Assembly: GCA_017882285.1 (NCBI GenBank)
Contig: JADGPS010000035.1
Coordinates: 1 to 33,010 of the forward strand
Source of the DNA: Paludibacter sp.
GTDB taxonomy: Bacteria; Bacteroidota; Bacteroidia; Bacteroidales; Paludibacteraceae
Length of the DNA: 33,010 bases
Direction: 5' to 3'
Positions 1 through 6,174 of the stretch are shown here, one piece after another. Below the pieces are notes generated by a model. The model did not search any database, was not told where the DNA came from, and was given only the letters and a program-made list of their open reading frames with translations. The translations under genes were made by a program, and so were the position numbers. Positions within the stretch are counted from its first letter, which is position 1. Each line of letters begins with the position of its first letter.

Positions 1-428
1 GAGTTATAAATTGACATCAAAAGGCTTTCATTCAGAGGCGATAATAAAAGATTATCCTATACGAAACAAAGCCTGTATGTTACATGTAAGAAGACGTCGC
101 TGGCTGATAGAAGAGACAGGAAAAGTGATAAGTCGAGAATGGAATCTAACAGCAGAAGGGACGCGTTACACACAAGGTTTCGCGACTTTTTTAAAAGGAC
201 TTATTGGATACTTACCCGATACACAGTCATTCCCTTGAAAAGTTTTATTACATAGACGGAGAACAATTATCTCGTCAATACAAAGAACATCTGAGTGATT
301 ATCGAGAATGGAATCAAAAAGATCATGCCGATAAATGGCTTATCTTTCCGGATAATATAGGCACTCACATAAGCATTGATGAAACCTCAGTTTCTAATGG
401 TGAATTATACACTATCATAACCAATAAC
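1..428 (+). mobile_element. ISAon1-type insertion sequence remnant, both ends missing
   Basis: This stretch carries two overlapping reading frames that match, in order, the two-ORF layout I recall for ISAon1-family elements of Bacteroidota. The left end lies outside the window. On the right the transposase similarity stops at about position 428, just after the start of the catalytic domain, and is followed by palindromic repeat DNA instead of the rest of the transposase. The element is therefore a dead fragment, probably cut by a deletion or by insertion of the palindromic sequence. No terminal inverted repeat is visible. Confidence 0.75.
2..238 (+). CDS. ISAon1-type transposase, N-terminal ORF (partial at left edge)
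   Basis: The frame is open from the left edge, so the true start lies outside the window; an apparent TTG start at 11 is unlikely to be real. The visible product of about 78 residues contains a TSKGFH segment, a basic HVRRRRW patch and an EWNLTAEGTRYTQGFA stretch. I recognise these as typical of the N-terminal, DNA-binding ORF of ISAon1-family transposases. It overlaps the next ORF by 35 bases in a different frame, an arrangement in which the catalytic protein can be made by frameshifting or reinitiation. Because the partner ORF is truncated, this gene is unlikely to support transposition. Confidence 0.65.
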   Translation, partial: SYKLTSKGFHSEAIIKDYPIRNKACMLHVRRRRWLIEETGKVISREWNLTAEGTRYTQGFATFLKGLIGYLPDTQSFP

Positions 429-476
429 CGCGTGTTTCGAAGATGGGTTTCGCGGTTTGTAACCGCGAGTTTTTAA
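204..476 (+). pseudogene. ISAon1-type transposase, catalytic ORF, truncated
   Basis: Residues 15 to 75 resemble the start of the ISAon1 catalytic protein: YIDGEQLSRQYKEHLSDYREW, then WLIFPDNIG, then SIDETSVSNGELYTIITNN. The Asp in SIDE is the expected first residue of a DDE triad. After residue 75 (base 428) the similarity ends and the last 15 residues are translated from a palindromic repeat, so the second Asp, the Glu and most of the RNase H-like fold are missing. Full-length relatives would be several times longer. The fragment cannot be an active transposase. Confidence 0.7.
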
Positions 477-502
477 GAACGCGATTGAAAATCGCGAAAC
501 CC
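445..502. repeat. Nested REP-like palindromes at the IS breakpoint
   Basis: Two compact hairpins lie side by side: CGCGGTT-TGT-AACCGCG at 451-467 and CGCGATT-GAA-AATCGCG at 480-496. They are enclosed by an outer pair, GGGTTTCGCG at 445-454 with CGCGAAACCC at 493-502. The arms are perfect. The structure begins about 17 bases after the transposase similarity ends. It resembles the short paired palindromes dispersed in many bacterial genomes; nothing shows a terminator U-tract. Confidence 0.7.
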
Positions 503-532
503 GAAACCGCAAGACCCATTCTTTAATTTTTA

Positions 533-736
533 TTCACCAGATAAATCCCAACCAATACTACCACTGTTCCGGGGGTTTTGTGAAAAGTAAGAAATCAAAC
601 TAATAATTTAGCCGTCATTGAAAGCAACGGCAGTGCCTTGCTGTAATCCAGTTCAGGATATTCCAGTCCGAGGGCGCGAAGGTTAATATAATAGTTTTGA
701 TGGTGGAGATAGTAGTTTTTTTCCGACTGAACAAAC
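533..736. repeat. Direct repeat copy 1: 3' end of the Fic gene plus flank
   Basis: This 204-base segment recurs at 1437-1637 with a few substitutions and small deletions. It begins with TTCACCAG, includes about 62 bases downstream of the Fic stop codon and the last 46 codons or so of the Fic gene. This copy is the one in frame with the intact gene. Confidence 0.9.
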
Positions 737-1377
737 CATGCTTTTTCGCCCGACTTTTCAGCGATAAACCATTTTTCCAAAAGTCGTGCAGTACGTCCGT
801 TACCGTCGATAAACGGATGAATCTTTACGAAAACCAAATGAATATAAGCTGCGTAGTAGAACACTTCGTCAAGTGCAAGTTCGGCTGAAAGCAATAATTT
901 TATATCGGCATACAGCTTTTCCATTTCTGTCATCACTTCCTGTGGTGCAGCAGCCACGTACTCAATTCGTCCATCGTCTGTCAACACATACATAATCTGT
1001 GTGCGGATTTCTCCCTGTTGGCGCTTGTCAACAATGTGTTTGCTCAGCAATTTATGAGCATGAGTGAGATTCTTTTCGTTCAGTTTATTGGTTTTGGCAA
1101 AAGTATAGGCGTTATATAGGTCGTCAATCTTTTTGGTATAATCGGGTTTGAATTTCACACCCATTTTTTTATGTTTGATATACGAATCCAGTTCAATTTC
1201 TTCACCCTCAATCTTACCGGAAAAAACGGAGGCCACGGAGGTGTAGAAACTAAAAGTATCGGTCGAAATTTCAGCTTCTGTCAGGCTCTCAAAAGCAGTT
1301 GTGAGCTTCGAAAGGTCTATACCCGATTTGTAAGTCTGGAGTAAATCTGCCGATAGAATCTTGAATTTCATAATCAT
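595..1377 (-). CDS. Fic-domain protein (probable AMP transferase, self-inhibited class)
   Basis: The 260-residue product has the Fic core motif HPFIDGNGRTAR at residues 187-198, with the catalytic His187 and the phosphate-binding loop intact. Fic enzymes usually move AMP from ATP onto a hydroxyl group of a target protein. Residues 53-58 read SGKIEG, which fits the inhibitory-helix pattern (S/T)xxxE(G/N); because it lies N-terminal to the Fic core, this looks like a class II self-inhibited enzyme that needs no separate antitoxin. No antitoxin-like gene is adjacent. The start could be Met1 or Met3. A Bacteroidota-like -7 element, TAGTTTTG, lies on the minus strand at 1403-1410, about 26 bases upstream. 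The 3' end of the gene is duplicated upstream at 1437-1637. The protein target cannot be inferred. Confidence 0.9.
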   Translation of the reverse strand: MIMKFKILSADLLQTYKSGIDLSKLTTAFESLTEAEISTDTFSFYTSVASVFSGKIEGEEIELDSYIKHKKMGVKFKPDYTKKIDDLYNAYTFAKTNKLNEKNLTHAHKLLSKHIVDKRQQGEIRTQIMYVLTDDGRIEYVAAAPQEVMTEMEKLYADIKLLLSAELALDEVFYYAAYIHLVFVKIHPFIDGNGRTARLLEKWFIAEKSGEKAWFVQSEKNYYLHHQNYYINLRALGLEYPELDYSKALPLLSMTAKLLV

Positions 1378-1436
1378 TAAGCTGAATTTTTTTATTCGGG
1401 TTCAAAACTACTCATTTCATTTTAAATTACCTACGG

Positions 1437-1637
1437 TTCACCAGATTAATCCCAACCAATACTACTACTGCTCCGTGGGTTTTGTGAAAAGTAAAAAATC
1501 AAACTAATAATTTAGCCGTCATTGAAAGCAACGGCAGTGCCTTGCTGTAATCCAGTTCAGGATATTCCAGTCCGAGGGCGCGAGGGTTAATATAATAGTT
1601 TTGAGTAGAGATAGTAGTTTTTTCCGACTGAACAAAC
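1437..1637. repeat. Direct repeat copy 2: duplicated Fic 3' end
   Basis: This 201-base segment is a near copy of 533-736 in the same orientation, ending at the same ACAAAC. It differs by scattered substitutions, a 2-base and a 1-base deletion. It lies upstream of the Fic promoter region, so the Fic gene sits between a full and a partial copy of its own tail. Confidence 0.9.
1499..1637 (-). pseudogene. Fic C-terminal fragment (duplicated tail)
   Basis: On the minus strand this stretch encodes a copy of the last 46 residues or so of the Fic protein, ending in the same residues SMTAKLLV and the same TGA stop (1499-1501). The 2-base and 1-base deletions disturb the frame briefly and then restore it. 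It has no Fic motif and no start of its own, so it is a non-functional remnant. Confidence 0.8.
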
Positions 1638-1819
1638 TTGATAAAAAAAATAAAGGATGATAACTCTTAACTAACAAAGTTATTTGAACGCAAATCACGC
1701 AAATAAAAGCAATTTTTTTTTTGTTAGTTCTGTTTTTTACTAAATACAATATTCTCACTATCCAAAAGTCCCCCTTAGGGGGATTTAAGGGGTCGCTGAT
1801 AACTGTCAACTGATAACTG
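1638..1819. other. Intergenic DNA with short repeats, no gene
   Basis: Between the Fic tail copy and prmC there is no convincing gene. It holds an inverted repeat (AACTAACAAA at 1669-1678 with TTTGTTAGTT at 1720-1729), one G/C-run palindrome at 1770-1782, and a tandem repeat of the unit TGATAACTGTCAAC ending at about 1824, next to the prmC stop. Confidence 0.6.
1768..1795. repeat. G/C-run palindromic mini-repeat
   Basis: CCCCC-TTA-GGGGG at 1770-1782 is followed by ATTTAAGGGG. It belongs to the dispersed family with core CCCCCTAAAGGGGG also seen near 5961, 5994, 6146, 7684, 7791, 7846 and 28240. Confidence 0.75.
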
Positions 1820-2662
1820 TCAACTGATTATTGCCCTCACCATTCGGTCATTTCCTGAAATATCTTTTCGGATTTCTATTTCACAAAAACCCATTTCATG
1901 CAGTAGTTTCATAATTGATTTTCCTGCTTCACGGTTAATTTCAAAATATATTTTTCCGTTAGGTTGTAACTGTTGTTGTGCAAAGTGTGTAATCTGACGG
2001 TAGAAAAGCAGTGGGTCATTATCAGGGACAAACAAAGCCACATGGGGTTCGTTATCCAACACATTGGGTAGCATTTCATCCTTTTCCTGTTCAGTGATAT
2101 ACGGCGGATTGCTGACGATTATATTCCATTTGGCAGCAAAATCAGGAGCATTTAGAATATCAACTTTAGAGAAATTTATTTGTAACTGATTGAGATTGGC
2201 ATTGCTTTGAGCCACTACCAGGGCCTTTTCCGAAATATCAAAGGCATCAACTGTCGAATTCGGAAATACATATTTCAGGCTGATGGCAATACAGCCGCTT
2301 CCGGTTCCTATGTCCAGAATTTGATAAGAACCGTTTCGGTCATTCTCGTTTCGTATCCAATCCACCAATTCTTCCGTTTCCGGACGGGGAATCAAAACCG
2401 AATCATTCACGTTAAAAGTGAGTCCAAAAAACTCAGTTTCGCCCAAAATATATTGAATCGGAACAAATTTTTTCAATTTTTCGATAAAACTTTCAATTTC
2501 TTGATGTTGTTCATTAGAAAAATGTGTATTTTTGTTAACGATAATTTCAGTGCGGGAAAGACCGGTCAGTTTTTCAATTATCAACAGACTGAAATTTCTG
2601 ATTTCAGTTTCGGGATAAAGCCCCTGAAGTTCGGATTGAATATGGAGAAAGGCAGTTTTCAT
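1820..2662 (-). CDS. prmC: Peptide chain release factor N5-glutamine methyltransferase PrmC (HemK)
   Basis: PrmC methylates the Gln of the GGQ motif in release factors RF1 and RF2, using S-adenosylmethionine, and so improves translation termination. The 280-residue product has the family's usual length. An N-terminal helical region (about 1-75) leads into the RPETEELV motif at 93-100, the SAM-binding motif LDIGTGSGCIAI at 116-127, and the catalytic NPPY at 185-188. The start Met fits family N-termini (MKxxFLxIQSEL). A consensus-like promoter lies so close to this start that the message may have little or no 5' leader. The gene is divergent from ribD, an arrangement I do not find functionally telling. 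Confidence 0.95.
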   Translation of the reverse strand: MKTAFLHIQSELQGLYPETEIRNFSLLIIEKLTGLSRTEIIVNKNTHFSNEQHQEIESFIEKLKKFVPIQYILGETEFFGLTFNVNDSVLIPRPETEELVDWIRNENDRNGSYQILDIGTGSGCIAISLKYVFPNSTVDAFDISEKALVVAQSNANLNQLQINFSKVDILNAPDFAAKWNIIVSNPPYITEQEKDEMLPNVLDNEPHVALFVPDNDPLLFYRQITHFAQQQLQPNGKIYFEINREAGKSIMKLLHEMGFCEIEIRKDISGNDRMVRAIIS

Positions 2663-2666
2663 GCTG

Positions 2667-2674
2667 CAAAGATA
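2667..2674 (-). promoter_or_regulatory. Probable prmC promoter (-7 element)
   Basis: On the minus strand the sequence reads TATCTTTG, a perfect match to the Bacteroidota -7 consensus TAnnTTTG, with a TTG about 20 bp upstream (near 2695-2697). The box ends only four bases before the prmC ATG (2660-2662), so transcription would start at or within a base or two of the start codon. Confidence 0.55.
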
Positions 2675-2685
2675 GTGGAAATGTG

Positions 2686-2759
2686 ATAATGTGCCAATAT
2701 GCTAATTTGCCAATAAACTAATTAACAGATGAGCTGATCAACCAATCAACCAATCAACG
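2686..2759. repeat. Low-complexity intergenic repeat upstream of ribD
   Basis: Near-repeats of ATGTGCCAATATGC, TAATTTGCCAATAAAC and then CAACCAATCAACCAATCAAC run right up to the ribD start codon. The same word families recur at 9867-9930 and 19900-19935. Confidence 0.6.
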
Positions 2760-3800
2760 ATGACTTATGAATTAAAATATATGTCCCGCTGCCTTCAACT
2801 GGCTCAATACGGTGTAGGTTACGTTGCTCCAAATCCGATGGTAGGAGCGGTTTTGGTCTACGATGACAGGATAATCGGTGAAGGCTATCATCATCACTTT
2901 GGAGAAGCTCATGCCGAACCAAATGCCATAAATTCAGTAAAACAACCTGAATTGCTTCATGATGCAACTCTTTATGTTAGTCTCGAACCGTGTTCACATT
3001 ACGGTAAAACCCCGCCTTGTGCCGATTTGATTGTCAATAGTGGAATTTCACGGGTGGTTATTGGTACGCTTGATCCGAATCCGAAAGTTTCAGGTCGTGG
3101 CATAGAAATACTTCGAAATGCTGGGATTCAAGTAATTGTGGGAGTAATGGAAAAGGAATGTCGTGAACTTAATAAACGTTTTTTCATTTTTCAGGAACAA
3201 AAGCGTCCCTATATCTTGCTTAAATGGGCGCAAACGCAGGATGGTTTTATAGATCGGAAGCGAAGGGATAATACCGAATCGCCTTTACAGATTTCAAACA
3301 CTATAACGAAACAGATGACACATAAAATGCGTTCAGAAAATCAGGCAATTCTGGTGGGTGTAAATACGGTTTTGCTTGATAATCCGTCTCTTACCGTACG
3401 TGATTGGACGGGAAAATCACCTGTTCGCATTGCAATCGACAGGCAGGGACGAATTCATACCAACTTTAATTTAATGGATGGAAGCGTGAGAACGATCATT
3501 TTTACGGAGATATTGCGTAAAAATGAACATAACCTGGAATTTATAAAAATTAATTTCGATGAGCATGCCTTGCCAAATATATTGCAAAATCTTTTTGAAC
3601 AAAATATCCATTCAGTTATGGTCGAAGGAGGTGCAAGTATTTTAAATATTTTTATTAAAGCCGGATTGTGGGATGAAGCCAATATTGAGGTTTCTCCGCT
3701 ACGAATAGCTGATGGAATTAAAGCTCCGGTTCTTAATATGCAGCCAATTTCCAAAAATACAGTTGATGGACATGAATGGTTGTTTTTTGAAAACAAATAA
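2760..3800 (+). CDS. ribD: Bifunctional riboflavin biosynthesis deaminase/reductase RibD
   Basis: RibD carries out two successive riboflavin steps: deamination of diaminohydroxyphosphoribosylaminopyrimidine, then NADPH-dependent reduction of the ribosyl side chain. The 346-residue product has an N-terminal cytidine-deaminase-like domain (about 1-145) with the zinc and proton-shuttle residues in HAE (51-53) and EPCSHYGKTPPC (76-87; Cys78 and Cys87). The reductase domain follows from about 149, opening with RPYILLKWAQTQDGFID and containing the NAILVG-like segment QAILVGVNTVLLDNP and VMVEGGASILN. The domain order and length are standard. No other riboflavin gene is nearby. The next gene, a cardiolipin synthase, starts 18 bases downstream and may be cotranscribed. 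Confidence 0.95.
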   Translation: MTYELKYMSRCLQLAQYGVGYVAPNPMVGAVLVYDDRIIGEGYHHHFGEAHAEPNAINSVKQPELLHDATLYVSLEPCSHYGKTPPCADLIVNSGISRVVIGTLDPNPKVSGRGIEILRNAGIQVIVGVMEKECRELNKRFFIFQEQKRPYILLKWAQTQDGFIDRKRRDNTESPLQISNTITKQMTHKMRSENQAILVGVNTVLLDNPSLTVRDWTGKSPVRIAIDRQGRIHTNFNLMDGSVRTIIFTEILRKNEHNLEFIKINFDEHALPNILQNLFEQNIHSVMVEGGASILNIFIKAGLWDEANIEVSPLRIADGIKAPVLNMQPISKNTVDGHEWLFFENK

Positions 3801-3818
3801 TTACCTTTTCAATACTTT

Positions 3819-5246
3819 ATGAGACATATTTTCACTATTCTTATCATTCTTCTTTATCTCTATACCCTGATATCGATTATTTCAGTTTTGATATTGGAAA
3901 ATCGCAATCCGGTTAAATCGATTTCGTGGGTTTTAGTGCTTTTGTTTCTGCCGGTTTTAGGAATGTTTTTTTATCTTTTATTCGGGCAAGATTACCGAAA
4001 GAAAAAAATCATTTCCCGTAAAAGTATTCGCCGGATCAATTATCGTCGTGTTGCTTCTTTCGACATGGAAGCACTGGATACAACATTAATAGGAAAAAAT
4101 CATCTGAATCTTGTTAAATTATTGTATAATAACTGTGAAGCAGTTGGTTATGCCTATAATAAAATTGATGTTTACTCTGATGGGGAAAGTACTTTCGATG
4201 CACTCTTTGACGTTATCCGAAATGCGAAAGATCATATTCACATTCAGTTTTTTATTTTTGATGACGACAGAATCTCCAATCAGTTACGAGAGTTGCTCAT
4301 TAAAAAGGCGAAAGAAGGGGTTCGTGTTCGAATGATTTACGACTATTGGGGGAGCTTCAATTTATCTAAAAAGTACCTGAAATCGTTGCAAGAGGCAGGT
4401 GTTTATGTCAGAGCTTTCTTACCATTTCGTTGGCGAATTTCGCGCAGCAGTAAAATCAATTACCGAAATCACCGAAAAGTAGTGATAATTGACGGGAAAA
4501 TTGGATTTACCGGAGGATTAAATGTAGCTGACAGGTACATTTACGGAAATAAACTAGGTAAATGGCGTGATACATTTATTAAACTGGAAGGATCTGCGGT
4601 GCACGGTCTTCAGCTTTTGTTTTTAGTCGATTGGTATTTTGTAGACCGAAAATTGATAGATGGGAATGAATATTTCCCTGAACTACAAAAGTTTGATAAG
4701 AATCTTGTGCAGATTATTAGTAGTGGACCGGATTCCGACTGGCCTAACATCTTACAGGGAATTTTATCAGCTTTTATGTCGGCAACTAAGTATATTTACA
4801 TACATTCACCCTATTTTATGCCAACCGACGAAATTGATGCCTGTATTCAAATAGCAGCTTTAAGTGGTGTGGATGTGCGTTTAATGATACCGGTCAAGTC
4901 TGATTCTCGTTTCTCGGATGCGAGTACTGCCAGCTATTTGGAAAAAATATTGGCAGCAGGAGTACGTGTTTTCAGATACAAAAATGGGTTGTTGCATAGT
5001 AAAGCCATTGTGATTGATGATTTTATATCCATAGTGGGATCATGTAATTTTGATGAGCGGAGTTTTGTTTACAACTTTGAAGCTAATGCTTTTATTTACG
5101 ACTCTAAAACAGCCATTCAACTGAAAGATTTATTCATCAAGGATGCTGAGTATTGCGAGGAAATCACATTAGAAAACTGGTCGAATCGCAAACGTAGCCA
5201 AAAACTTAAAGAATCTTTTGCTCGGCTTTTCAGTCCTTTAATGTAA
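3819..5246 (+). CDS. cls: Cardiolipin synthase (phospholipase D family)
   Basis: The enzyme joins two phosphatidylglycerol molecules into cardiolipin and glycerol at the cytoplasmic membrane. The 475-residue product has the typical ClsA layout: two N-terminal membrane segments (about 3-25 and 34-56), then two phospholipase D domains. Each carries the HxKxxxxD signature: HRKVVIIDG at 218-226 and HSKAIVIDD at 393-401, each followed by the usual GG/GSxN segment (TGGLN; GSCNFDERS). The length matches the family. It starts 18 bases after ribD, so the two genes may share a transcript, although their functions are unrelated. No clear terminator follows before the tRNA promoter. Confidence 0.95.
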   Translation: MRHIFTILIILLYLYTLISIISVLILENRNPVKSISWVLVLLFLPVLGMFFYLLFGQDYRKKKIISRKSIRRINYRRVASFDMEALDTTLIGKNHLNLVKLLYNNCEAVGYAYNKIDVYSDGESTFDALFDVIRNAKDHIHIQFFIFDDDRISNQLRELLIKKAKEGVRVRMIYDYWGSFNLSKKYLKSLQEAGVYVRAFLPFRWRISRSSKINYRNHRKVVIIDGKIGFTGGLNVADRYIYGNKLGKWRDTFIKLEGSAVHGLQLLFLVDWYFVDRKLIDGNEYFPELQKFDKNLVQIISSGPDSDWPNILQGILSAFMSATKYIYIHSPYFMPTDEIDACIQIAALSGVDVRLMIPVKSDSRFSDASTASYLEKILAAGVRVFRYKNGLLHSKAIVIDDFISIVGSCNFDERSFVYNFEANAFIYDSKTAIQLKDLFIKDAEYCEEITLENWSNRKRSQKLKESFARLFSPLM

Positions 5247-5318
5247 AATACAAGATTCTTCAGAGGCTTTTCCCTAGAAAAAACAACTTTAAAATTTTTC
5301 AAAATTGAAAATAAATTG

Positions 5319-5326
5319 TACTTTTG
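5319..5326 (+). promoter_or_regulatory. Probable tRNA-Pro promoter (-7 element)
   Basis: TACTTTTG fits the TAnnTTTG consensus and ends 16 bases before the tRNA. The -33 region (TTTTTC near 5295) is a weak match. Confidence 0.5.
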
Positions 5327-5342
5327 TGCCACCAAAAATGAG

Positions 5343-5418
5343 CGGGGTGTAGCTCAGCCCGGTTTAGAGTACTCGTCTGGGGGGCGAGTGGTCGCAAGTT
5401 CGAATCTTGTCACCCCGA
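5343..5418 (+). tRNA. tRNA-Pro (anticodon GGG)
   Basis: The 76 nt fold into a full cloverleaf: acceptor CGGGGTG/CACCCCG, D stem GCTC/GAGT, anticodon stem CTCGT/GCGAG with loop CTGGGGG (anticodon GGG at 5379-5381), T stem GCAAG/CTTGT around TTCGAAT, and discriminator A at 5418. It decodes CCC and CCU proline codons. CCA is not encoded; the CCA-adding enzyme at 22436 would supply it. Confidence 0.95.
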
Positions 5419-5432
5419 CTGCTGAATATAAG

Positions 5433-5461
5433 AGGTTTACATGAAAATGTAAACCTTTTTT
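5433..5461 (+). terminator. Rho-independent terminator after tRNA-Pro
   Basis: A perfect 10-bp stem, AGGTTTACAT (5433-5442) and ATGTAAACCT (5447-5456), closes a GAAA tetraloop and is followed by a T run. It lies 14 bases past the tRNA. Confidence 0.9.
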
Positions 5462-5760
5462 CTTTACGCAGTAAAACGATATTAAAAACAAATTGTTTGG
5501 TAAAACACAAATAAAGACAAATTTATAAAGTATAATATCTTTATGTGTCAGTTTTTCGTTATACCTATTTATACCGTCAAGCTGAGTCAATCGAATTCTC
5601 TTTTTAATGGCAGCTTCACTTTTGCGAAGTCCTCGTTGACTATTACCTGTTTTATCTGTCTAAAAATCTTAATCAGGGCAAAATTCTATAAATATTACGG
5701 AATATTGGATTCTTTTATTTTGAATTGTAATAAAAATAATCGAAAAAATATCACTTCGTA
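5462..5760. other. A/T-rich intergenic DNA, nothing recognised
   Basis: This stretch lies between the tRNA-Pro terminator and the leu promoter. An open frame at 5543-5773 has no recognisable features and runs into the leu promoter, so I do not call it a gene. Confidence 0.6.
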
Positions 5761-5791
5761 TTTGCAGGATTAAAAATTTGCTGTATCTTTG
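5761..5791 (+). promoter_or_regulatory. Promoter of the leu operon
   Basis: A -33 TTTG at 5761-5764 and a -7 TATCTTTG at 5784-5791 are separated by exactly 19 bp, an excellent match to the Bacteroidota housekeeping consensus. The leader-peptide start follows 22 bases after the -7 box, leaving a short untranslated leader. Confidence 0.85.
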
Positions 5792-5813
5792 CAGCGCTTT
5801 TACAACTGAAACG

Positions 5814-5876
5814 ATGAACAAAAGTTACTTACATATTCTCCTACTCGGTATTATTATTCTCTTGCAGAACAAGTAG
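5814..5876 (+). CDS. Leu/Ile-rich leader peptide of the leu operon attenuator
   Basis: This short ORF encodes MNKSYLHILLLGIIILLQNK and stops at TAG (5874-5876). Six of 20 residues are Leu and four are Ile, clustered as LLL at 9-11 and IIILL at 13-17, with mixed Leu codons (TTA, CTC, CTA, TTG). It starts 22 bases after a consensus -7 box and is followed by a strong terminator 41 bases downstream. Such a composition and position are the hallmark of a leader peptide whose translation senses charged tRNA-Leu and tRNA-Ile. The peptide probably has no other function. It is too short for usual gene finding and would be missed. Confidence 0.85.
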   Translation: MNKSYLHILLLGIIILLQNK

Positions 5877-5956
5877 AAGTGAGTTTGGTATGTATGTAAA
5901 TGTACAATAAAATATATAAAGCCTTTCTCACTTCGGTGCGGAAGGCTTTTTTTTTA
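5876..5956 (+). promoter_or_regulatory. Transcription attenuator: antiterminator and terminator of the leu operon
   Basis: The terminator is AAAGCCTTTC (5918-5927), an inner CAC-TTCG-GTG hairpin, and GGAAGGCTTT (5940-5949), followed by T's to 5955. An alternative pairing joins GAAGTGAG (5876-5883) to CTCACTTC (5927-5934), a perfect 8-bp match that destroys the terminator's 5' arm and loop. The upstream arm starts at the last base of the leader stop codon. A ribosome finishing the leader would cover it, allowing termination; a ribosome stalled on Leu or Ile codons would leave it free, allowing read-through into leuA. A third pairing, TTACATA (5829-5835) with TATGTAA (5893-5899), may act as a pause or 1:2 hairpin. 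The folding is by eye. Confidence 0.8.
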
Positions 5957-5960
5957 AGGC

Positions 5961-6026
5961 TGCCCCCAACCCCTAAAGGGGATTGAGGAAAGATACCCCC
6001 TAACCCCCTAAAGGGGAAATAGAGAG
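5961..6026. repeat. Two tandem G/C-run palindromic mini-repeats
   Basis: Two same-orientation units follow the attenuator: GCCCCCAACCCCTAAAGGGG at 5962-5981 and CCCCCTAACCCCCTAAAGGGG ending near 6016. Each has a run of C's, TAA, a second C run, TAAA and a G run, so that the second half is a palindrome. Confidence 0.8.
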
Positions 6027-6145
6027 AAGAAAATATCGTTAAATGATTGAAATGCGTTTTTCAAAACAAAGCAATTTTTGTTAAGGAATAAAGAATGTAG
6101 AATTAAAGCAAATATTACAATAAAAAAGCCGAAACCCTCTCGGTT
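6027..6145. other. Transcribed A/T-rich spacer before leuA
   Basis: This is part of the leuA untranslated region downstream of the attenuator. No gene, promoter or clear structure is seen. Confidence 0.5.
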
Positions 6146-6170
6146 CCCCCTTTAGGGGGTAAGGGGGCAA
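6146..6170. repeat. G/C-run palindromic mini-repeat touching leuA
   Basis: CCCCCTTTAGGGGG followed by TAAGGGGGCAA is the inverse orientation of the units at 5961-6026. It ends four bases before the leuA start codon and therefore occupies the ribosome-loading region. Confidence 0.85.
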
Positions 6171-6174
6171 CATT

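Noticed and set aside
595-1377. Toxin-antitoxin system based on the Fic gene
   Set aside because: The inhibitory motif SGKIEG is within the Fic protein itself and no small antitoxin gene is adjacent, so a stand-alone self-inhibited enzyme is more likely.
1519-1809. 96-codon minus-strand frame over the duplicated Fic tail
   Set aside because: It is in a different frame from the Fic remnant and is composed of repeat DNA and homopolymer runs.
2207-2686. Open frame of 159 codons on the plus strand across prmC
   Set aside because: Antisense to the conserved prmC core; no family resemblance and it reads into the prmC promoter.
5543-5773. 76-codon open frame between tRNA-Pro and the leu leader
   Set aside because: It runs through the leu promoter and shows no protein-like features.
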